Assembly: GCF_050003625.1 (NCBI RefSeq)
Contig: NC_134400.1
Coordinates: forward strand, 47,171,096-47,235,095
DNA length: 64,000 nucleotides
Source: Haematobia irritans
Taxonomy: Eukaryota; Arthropoda; Insecta; Diptera; Muscidae
Direction of reading: 5' to 3'
Shown here: positions 56,890-64,000 of the stretch, piece after piece
Numbering within the stretch: the first letter of the stretch is position 1
How the letters are laid out: the number at the start of each line of letters is the position of its first letter
Notes under the pieces: model-generated
The model's database searches: none
The model's input: the letters and a program-made list of their open reading frames with translations, nothing else
What the model was told of the DNA's origin: nothing
Made by a program: the position numbers and the translations under genes

Positions 56890-57620
56890 CAGGGATGGAA
56901 AATACAATTTTTAAGAAAGTACAAAAAAGGTATTTTTTGAGCGGAGAGGTACTTTTTACTAAATTTCAACAAAAATTTCACTGGAAGATTATTGTCAAGA
57001 GACTGAATTTTCAAGAAAATAAAATTTTAACAAAATTTTCTATATAAATAAAATTTTGCAAGAATTTTCTATAGAAATAAAATTTTGCAAAAAAATTCTA
57101 TAGAAAAAAAATTTGCAAAATTTTTTCTATAGAAAAAAAATTTGCAAAAATTTCCTATAGAAATAAAATTTTTACAAAATTTTCAATTGAAATAAAATTT
57201 TCACAAAATTTTCTATAAAAATACAATTTTGCAAAAATTCTATATAGAAATAAAGTTTTGACAACATTTTCTACCGAAATAAAAAATCGATAATATAGAA
57301 TCGCATTCTTTTTTCGACTAAAACATTCTTGAAGTTCAATAAAATCCTGTTTTTGACTATGTCTTTTACAAAATCGAGATTTTCTTCCCACATGGACATG
57401 TTTGTTTTGCCATATTTGTAAAAGACTATTAGCAAATAAGGTTGATAAAGACTTTCTCAAAATATTAAAATATTTTGTCAAAGCTATTGTACCATAAATC
57501 TGATATCGACTCAAAAATGTCTACACAAAAGGTACTAAATCATTCGCGGGGGTACTACGGTACTGACCGGGGTGAAAAAGTATTGAAAAAAGTACTATAG
57601 TACTGCATTTTCCATACCTG
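56890..57620. mobile_element. hAT-type element carrying a 29-bp array
   Basis: The ends CAGGGATGGAAAATACA and TGCATTTTCCATACCTG are inverted repeats with two mismatches. ATGCATAG flanks both sides exactly (56882-56889 and 57621-57628), the hAT-type 8-bp duplication. Inside, 57000-57290 holds about ten units of the 29-bp minisatellite (TATAGAAATAAAATTTTGCA). Subterminal repeats of AGTACT/GGTACT words lie near both ends. No transposase ORF. Confidence 0.9.
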
Positions 57621-57628
57621 ATGCATAG

Positions 57629-58588
57629 TAATATTCCCATCTTTGTATATCTTTGTATATGACTTCTCAAACGTATAGGAATGTTTTTAACCAATCTTTG
57701 AAATTTGTTGTCCAATATTCCTCTTTACCTTTCTGCACCCAGAGCAAATGTCGGTTCTTGCGGTCCAGTTTTAAAGACAAATATAATTAAGCGGGCTTGA
57801 GCTTTTCATATTTATAGTGGTTTAGAATTGAAATTTTTAAAATTATTTCTTTTTCGGCTATAAATTAGCAATGACAGAAATGACATTTGAACAATAATTC
57901 AAATTACATTCGGCTGTGTATACTGAATCTAAGTTGTGGTTATTAACTGTTAGTTACTAAACTGATTTGAAGTAGGTCGTATTGACTGATATTCCGATTT
58001 TTTTTTATAATAGAGACATTTGGTTACTACAACTATTTATCATGCATAGCAAATGAAAATTATCACCAAGTGGTAGAAATGACGAAGAAATGCTTGGAAA
58101 AAATGAATGTAAATTGACCCTACTATCATTGAGTTCTAAATGTGGAATTTTCATTATAACAATCAATTTCCAACCAATCTATTCTCTGCATCAATTAATT
58201 AAATCAATTAAATTTTTAATTTGATTAATTACATTTTTAATTAACTGAACTCAATTACAAATTAATTTCGTGATTGAGTAAAACGAATAATTTTCTCTTG
58301 GTCACCATACAAAAATAACATTTTGCTCTTGAAACATGTTTGAGGTGATGATATTCCTTCTCTGCGTTTAAATGCCAAATTGGCGTAGAAGCTATGAATT
58401 TAACATGGGCTTGTCATAGGACGGATGTCCAACATTTTAACAGCCATTGCACTTAATTTGCATCACTTCTTAAGGTCTGATACGAATTCCGTGTTTTTGA
58501 TGTGAATTAAAAAATGTTGTTATATTTTGCCAAATAAATATTTTTTTTTTAATTTTTTTTTATGATTTTTAATGCATTCTAACCACGC
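57629..58588. other. Stretch without a recognised gene
   Basis: 58190-58280 belongs to the ATTAATTG-rich family. 58367-58580 is a partial copy of the interior of the 58706-59279 MITE (AACATGGGCTTGTCATAGGA in both). Otherwise nothing is recognised. Confidence 0.4.
58297..58366. mobile_element. Single arm of the fold-back MITE
   Basis: GGTCACCATACAAAAATAAC, CTCTTGAAACATGTTTGAGG and TATTCCTTCTCTGCG match the right arm of 52759-52958. The left arm is absent. Confidence 0.65.
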
Positions 58589-58705
58589 TTGCCACAGTTG
58601 GTAGAATTCTACCAAACGTTTTAAATTTTTTACTGTTTAGTATATTGGTAGAATTCTTGATGTTTTGGTAGATTTTGCAACATATTCCTCTCTAATTAAG
58701 AGCTG

Positions 58706-59279
58706 CCCAGCAAAAAAAGCGTCGCCAAAAAAGTAATGAAAATGTTCTTTTTGGATCCGGAAGTTGTGCCAAATTGACGCAGAAGCGATGAGTTTAACAT
58801 GGGCTTGTCATAGGACGGAAGTCCTCCATTTCAACAGCCGTTGCACTGAATTTGATTCACTTCTTTAGGTGTGATCCGAATTCAATGTTTTGGATGTAAA
58901 TTCAAACATTCTGTGATATTTTATCAAATAAATAATGTTTATAATTTTTTTAAATTTTTAATGGATTCTAACGCTGGTCGGAAACGTTGGACCTCAAATA
59001 TTTTCAAAAATTCACAATTTTTTCAGATTGGTTTTAACATTTTTCTCGACAACATTTAAATAATTTGTACCATTTTATGAATTCTTACTCTGTTTTTAAC
59101 CTATTTGAAACAAAAAATGTTAAAGTTATCCATCAAAAGTATGAAAAAATCAAGTTATAAAAAAATGAATTAAAAGAACTTACTGGGTAATTAAAATAAA
59201 GAACATCATTGGAAGTGCTTCTTCTGGAAGTGCTTTTAAAGTTGTGCCTTGGGAAGAACTTCTAAATTTTTTTGCTGGG
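58706..59279. mobile_element. MITE with CCCAGCAAAAAAA ends
   Basis: The ends CCCAGCAAAAAAA (58706) and TTTTTTTGCTGGG (ending 59279) are perfect inverted repeats. The element lies between the left-end segment and the array of the 29-bp element, so it is an insertion. A second, end-less copy of part of its interior lies at 58367-58580. No target duplication longer than 2 bp is clear. Non-coding. Confidence 0.7.
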
Positions 59280-59455
59280 TGCTTCATAAATTTTCTATAG
59301 AAATAAAATTTGCACAAAATTTTCTATTGAAATAAAATGTGTACAAAATTTTCAAGAGAAATAATATTTGGACAAAATTTTCTATAGAATTAAAATTTTG
59401 ACAAAATTTTCTATAGGAATAAATTTTTGTCAAAATTTTATTTTTATAGAAAACT

Positions 59456-61483
59456 AGCGTAACCCGGCCCGCTTCGCTGCGCCTTCCGAAGCGTATTTGT
59501 AGGAACATTTTGCGTGAACTTAGTCAACCATATCCTTCGTGCTGAAAACAAATTCGAAAAGATTTGAATTCTTTCAAACAAATCGGACTACTTGCTTTTT
59601 CGTAAAATCGGACTACTTGCATATGTAACACGGTTCGTCTTGAAAAATGTTGGGGAGAGGGTGTACCCTTTCCTCAAATTTTTTTTAATAATGTTCTGTA
59701 TTCAAGTAGTTGGACAATCTTCTATATTTCTTGTGAATTGTTTAGTGGTTTGTCATTTTTAAGTGGTTTGTCAAGGAAAGGTATCCTTCTCCTCAACATA
59801 TCTGAAAATTAAGCACTATATTATAATAACATACAAAGAATTACTGTTTCCCATCCAATAAATCGGAAAAAGCAAAAGTAGTAAAAAATTTTACCACATT
59901 AACATTTGCTAAAATGTTGGAAAATTATGCATCCTCTACGTTGGCTCCCAATTTCATGTAAATTTAAGTTCTTTACTAAAAAGAAGTCTGGCAGAAGCTT
60001 GTGCAAAAATAATAAAATTATGTATCGAGTTCCCATTTACGGACAACCCTCTACTTTCAATTTAAGAAAAAAAAAAACGGACTAAAGGGAAACCACCTTC
60101 GCTCCACTCCCACCTGATATCGGACTATCACGTACCCTATATTAATTTCGCAACTACTCAATGGTCCCTATAAATTCTATCGAAGTAAATCGATAAAGTT
60201 TATTTCAATTTTCCCCTTCCCCAACCAGATATCGAAAAATCATATAGTAATTTAAAAATTATGTATAAATTTAATCACCTCCTGCCACGTCCCTGTAAAT
60301 TTCAAGTAGATCGGAGATGTTTAAATTTTGCTCTATTGTTTTAAAGGGACGTCACTTTCCCCGATACAATATCGACACCCCTAACCTTCCCTGAAAATTC
60401 TTGAAACTTTCCTTCAAGTGTGGGGCAAGGAAGGTTGCCTCTTCGTTCATAACCTTCCCCCACTGCCTTTGTAAATTTCAAGAAAACTTAAATTTTTTTT
60501 GTAGTTTTAGAGGAGGACCTCCTTCCCGACCAAATATCGAAAAGTGATTTAGCGTATCTTTTGTAAACGTCCCAGAAAATGTCAAGCAAATTATAAGCCT
60601 AAAGGGGCGGCCTCTCTTCCGTCCAAATATCAGAAAATCAGGTATCAACTATTACGGTTGACGGAGGTTACGATCTCTCCCCAGTCCTCTGTAAATTTCA
60701 AGTAACTCGGTAAAGTTTAATTGTTTATCTGTATGTACTTAAGAGAAGCGGATGTCTCCCTATGTCCTTTTATTTTTATTAAAAAATCAGGAACCTGATA
60801 TAAATTTCGTAACCCATTTTTTCTGTAAAATTTCAGTCGGCGGAGTTTAGTTTTGTTTGAACTTTCAAAAAAAAAAATTTGGGCAAAGGGGTGGTCCCCC
60901 TCCCCGACCAAATATCGAAAAATAATGTAGCGGATTTTTGTCTACATGCCAACCCCAACATTCAATGAAAATTTCAAGCAAATCGCATAATTTTGTTCCA
61001 AGTTTCAAAAAGTATGGCAAGGGGGAGGTCCCCCTCCCCATCTTCATATGAAATCATCGGGTACCCCATATTAATTCCATAACCTCACCACATGTTCTCT
61101 GTAAATCTCAGATAATTTAGAGAATTTTAGTTTTTTCACTGTACTTTAAAAAAAGTCGAACAAAGGAGAGGCCCCCCTCCGCCACCAAATATCGAAATAA
61201 AAAGTAGCGGATCTTTGTCTAGATGCCAACCCCAATCTTCAACGAAAAATTCAACCAAATCGGTCAACTTTGCTCCAATTTTCAAAAAGTCCGACAAAGG
61301 GGAGGTCCCCCTCCGCGACCAGGTATCAAAAAATGAGGTACCCTATTTTCACCACATGAACGCCCCCTACGATCTCTGAAAGTTTCAAGTAAATCGGTTC
61401 AGCCGTTTCGGAGCCAACTCGGTACATACAAACAAACAAACAAACAAATAAACAAACATAGATTGAATTTTATATATATAGAT
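59456..61483 (+). mobile_element. 2-kb non-coding element with internal repeats, nested in the array
   Basis: Head CTAGCGTAACCCGGCCCGCT. Tail GGTTCAGCCGTTTCGGAGCC, an ACAA tract (61429-61460) and TATATATATAGA. The interior is a series of diverged units of about 150 bp sharing AATTTCAAG..AATCGG, GGGGAGGTCCCCCTCC and GACCAAATATCGAAAAA. This head and tail type is common in insect genomes, but I cannot name the mobilising system. No ORF; the pyrimidine-rich GGTCCCCCTCC blocks stand out in an AT-rich window. Confidence 0.65.
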
Positions 61484-61895
61484 TTTGCCAAAATTTTGTT
61501 TCTAAAGAAAATTTTGCCAAAATTTTATTTCTATAGAAAATTTTATTTCTATACAAAATTTTGTCAAAATTTTATTTCTATAGAAAATTTTGTCAAAATT
61601 TTATTTCTAAGAAAATTTTGCCAAAATTTTATTTCTAAGAAAATTTTGCCAAAATTTTATTTGTATAGAAAATTTTGTAAAAATTTTATTTCTATAGAAA
61701 ATTTTGTAAAAATGTTATTTCTATAGAAAATTTGGTCAAAATTTTATTTCTATAGAAAATTTTGTCACAATTTTATTTCTAAGAAAATTTTGCCAAAATT
61801 TTATTTTGACAACAACAAAAGATTTTTTTGTGTTTTTTTAGTAATTTTTTTTCCAAATTTTGGTAGATTATTTTTGGCTCGAGTGGCAACCGTGT

Positions 61896-62493
61896 CTCTT
61901 GTCTAAAACGTTTGCCCTCAAACATTTTAAAAAATTCGCAATTCTTCTAGAATGGGTTTAGCACTTTTTTCAATAAAACAAAAAAGGTTAAAGTTACCCA
62001 TTAAAATAAGAAAAAGTGTGTTTCAAATTAAATTTTTAATTGAAAAAAATATATATATATTGGCACTATTTTTTCTGAGTATGTTTAGGAAATTTTTTAT
62101 GTCATACAAATGATTTAGAGAGTCAACAATCAAATGGCCCTTTTTGGCTTTCAATTCCAAGAACTCACAATTTTTGGCCATCCGTTTTTTTATGAAATTT
62201 TAAAAATCCTAAATTTAATCAAGCAAACACTTTGTTGGTGGTCTCATTGGCCAACATTTCGGCTAAGAGAAGTTAACAAAAGTTTTAAAGCCTAAAAAAC
62301 AAATGGTCCATTACAAACGAATTAAGTTGCCATGCAAAAACAAATCGATTCAATTTTGAAGATGGCCTTTGTATGTATGTCGTTGGCTATTTGTGTGTGT
62401 GTGTGTGTGTGGACTTTTTATTGTTTTTAGTTTCCTTTTAGTTTTTCATAATGTTGGCTCCTTCCAAATGTGGTATTATTGTAAATATATAGT
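61896..62493. other. Stretch without a recognised gene; (GT)n at 62392-62412
   Basis: 61896-62070 resembles 58960-59160 of the CCCAGC MITE (ACGTTTGCCCTCAAACATTT, AAAGTTACCCAT), so it is probably a remnant of that family. A GT dinucleotide run lies at 62392-62412. No gene. Confidence 0.45.
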
Positions 62494-62848
62494 TAGATGT
62501 AGGCGTGAGTGAAATTTCACTTACGCTCAGGAACATTCAAGAAGAAACATTTGTACTCACGCACGACATGTGGGTAGGAATTCACGTTCACGCAAATTCA
62601 CGATTTGAAAAATTATACTCGCGCGCGCTCACGTACGAACAATGTTTCTGCCTCATGTTCCTGCACGATTCGCCACAATTTTCGTAATTCACAACAAATC
62701 CCGTGACTCAGGAAATTTTTCGGAACACGAAAATTGGCGTGATTCACGACAAATCTCATGACTCGCTGCAGTTACTGATCACTAAGTAACTTTCATAACA
62801 CACGACGGAACCATTACCAAAATTCAAATATGTTTCACAATCACACAA
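62494..62848. mobile_element. TCACG-rich hAT-type MITE, diverged copy
   Basis: Starts TAGATGTAGGCGTGAGTGAA and follows the 24506 element (GTGAAATTTCACTTACGCTC, ACTCACGCACGACATG, TTCACGCAAATTCACGA). The right end CGCACACC runs into a fold-back MITE arm at 62849, and further TCACG/CGTGA words follow to about 62995. Confidence 0.65.
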
Positions 62849-62925
62849 CGCACACCCAGAGAAGGAATATGATCACCTCAAACATGTTTTAAGAGCAAAA
62901 TGTTATTTTTGGGTGGTGACCATCT
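62849..62925. mobile_element. Single arm of the fold-back MITE
   Basis: CACCCAGAGAAGGAATATGA, then TCACCTCAAACATGTTTTAA and GGGTGGTGACCAT match the left arm of 52759-52958 and stop at about 62925. It interrupts the TCACG-rich element. Confidence 0.7.
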
Positions 62926-63050
62926 ATTGAAATCTTAAGCGTGATAAAATCCGTGAAGGTGATTAAAATCGGTGAGCTTGAATCGTGAACGTGAACCCAT
63001 GCCAGTTTAACTGGCGGTCTAAAAAATCAAAATATAGTAAAGCGCCAATA

Positions 63051-64000
63051 ACAGGTTGGCTGATAAGTCCCCGGTCTAACAAAGAAAAACACATTTTTTG
63101 TCAAAATTCGTTTTTATTTTATTATTCAACATTTTTATTATTCAACATAGTTCCTTTCGAGAGCGATACAACGATTATAACGACCTTCCAATTTTTTGAT
63201 ACCATTTTGGTAGTACTCCTTCGGTTTTGCCTCAAAATAGGCCTCAGTTTCGGCGATCACCTCTTCATTGCAGCCAAATTTTTTCCCTGCGAGCATCCTT
63301 CTGAGGTCTGAGAACAAGAAAATGTCGCTGGGGACAAGATCTGGGTGGGGAAGCAATTCGAAGCCCAATTCATGAATTTTTGCCATCGTTCTCAATGACT
63401 TGTGGCACGGTGCGTTGTCTTGGTGGAACAACACTTTTTTCTTCTTCATATGGGGCCGTTTTGCCGCGATTTCGACCTTCAAACGCTCCAATAACGCCAT
63501 ATAATAGTCACTGTTGATGGGGTTTCCCTTCTCAAGATAATCGATAAAAATTATTCCATGCGCATCCCAAAAAACAGAGGCCATTACTTTGGCAGCGGAC
63601 TTTTGAGTCTTTCCACGCTTCGGAGACGGTTCACCGGTCGCTGTCCACTCAGCCGACTGTCGATTGGACTCAGGAGTGTAGTGATGGAGGCATGTTTCAT
63701 CCATTATCACATATCGACGGAAAACCTCGGGTGTATTACGAGTTAACAGCTGCAAACATCGCTCAGAATCATCAACACGTTGTTGTTTTTTGTCAAATGT
63801 GAGCTCGCGCGCGCGGCACCCATTTTGCACAGAGCTTCCGCATATCCAAATATTGATGAATGATATGACCAACACCTTCCTTTGATATCTTTAAGGCTGA
63901 TATCTCTGCTATCTCGATCAACTTTATTTTACGGTCATTCAAAATCATTTTGTGGATTTTTTGATGTTTTCGTCGGTAACCACCTCTTTCGGGCGTCCAC
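63051..64000 (-). mobile_element. Himar1-like mariner, second copy, cut by window end
   Basis: The end ACAGGTTGGCTGATAAGTCC lies at 63051-63070, preceded by TA (63049-63050). The element continues on the minus strand through the transposase gene to the end of the window, where the sequence equivalent to the GRPKEVV region is reached. The other end is outside the window. Confidence 0.92.
63138..64000 (-). pseudogene. Himar1-like transposase, second copy (5' part outside window)
   Basis: A frame of 240 codons from RARELTFDKKQQRVDDSERC to NYVE and the stop at 63138. The first catalytic Asp is in IMDETCLHHY, the second in HQDNAPCH and the third in VPSDIFLF. Four residues that normally precede the third Asp (in the PPYSP segment) are deleted, so the spacing is 30 rather than 34 residues and activity is unlikely. 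Upstream, a GCGC expansion within GCCGCGCGCGCGAGC (about 63805-63820) shifts the frame, and the helix-turn-helix part continues in another frame. Unlike the 46463 copy, the A run before HQDNAPCH is intact. Confidence 0.92.

Larger units (their letters stand above)
58589..61895 (+). mobile_element. 29-bp minisatellite element with two nested insertions
   Basis: Left end CACGCTTGCCACAGTTGG, then GTAGAATTCTACCAAACG at 58603. Right end TTTTGGTAGATTATTTTTGG then CTCGAGTGGCAACCGTG at 61876-61893. Inverted core: CACGCTTGCCAC against CACGGTTGCCAC. The array occupies 59281-59455 and 61484-61810. A 574-bp MITE (58706-59279) and a 2-kb element (59456-61483) split it. The array changes polarity at about 59428: before it units read TATAGAAATAAAATTTTGAC, after it GTCAAAATTTTATTTCTATA. 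Without the inserts the element is about 700 bp. Confidence 0.75.

Noticed and set aside
63558..63746. Forward frame opposite the second Himar1-like transposase
   Set aside because: Antisense shadow of a mariner transposase frame with clear catalytic motifs on the minus strand.

Overview
The window looks like transposon-rich, AT-rich intergenic or intronic DNA from a higher fly (Diptera, probably Muscidae). Three things point there: two mariner copies very close to Himar1, the mariner first described from the horn fly Haematobia irritans; many INE-1/DINE-1/mini-me-like interspersed elements of the kind known from flies; and LOA- and R1-like non-LTR retrotransposons. Haematobia irritans is the best single guess, but Stomoxys, Musca or a relative cannot be excluded from sequence alone. 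I found no convincing host protein-coding exon, tRNA, rRNA or CRISPR. Every recognisable coding stretch is a decayed transposon gene.

Layout. 1-6.4 kb: small non-autonomous DNA elements (two piggyBac-like with TTAA duplications, one Harbinger-like) and a 2.2-kb element made of 29-bp tandem repeats, itself invaded by a TA-inserting MITE. 6.9-9.3 kb: a LOA-like LINE (copy A). 9.9-10.5 kb: diverged tandem repeats. 11.4-12.7 kb: a 1.28-kb AATTT microsatellite. 13.1-20.6 kb: a CR1/jockey-group LINE fragment, LINE copies B and C, and an INE-1-like element. 20.6-29 kb: R1-like remnants, a second 29-bp array element, a hAT-type MITE, tRNA-like SINEs and a DD37E mariner with three nonsense codons. 29-38.6 kb: MITEs, INE-1-like elements and long 29-bp arrays. 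40.6-46.1 kb: R1-like LINE remnants. 46.1-47.6 kb: a SINE and a Himar1-like mariner. 50-56.6 kb: a pile-up of INE-1-like elements in both orientations with nested MITEs. 56.9-61.9 kb: a hAT-type element carrying a 29-bp array, then a third complete 29-bp array element containing two nested insertions. 63.05-64 kb: a second Himar1-like mariner running off the window.

How the pieces relate. The SINE copies carry a tRNA-like head with A and B boxes and share their 3' end with LINE copy B, which is the usual sign of a SINE using a LINE's reverse transcriptase. Several MITE families are defined by matching inverted ends and target-site duplications, and in three cases the unoccupied target can be read from a paralogous repeat in the same window. 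The least familiar object is a family of roughly 2-kb elements with inverted ends of the type CACGNTTGCCAC enclosing arrays of a near-palindromic 29-bp unit. It occurs at 3352-5547, 22835-23470 (left part), 36411-38547 (right part) and 58589-61895.
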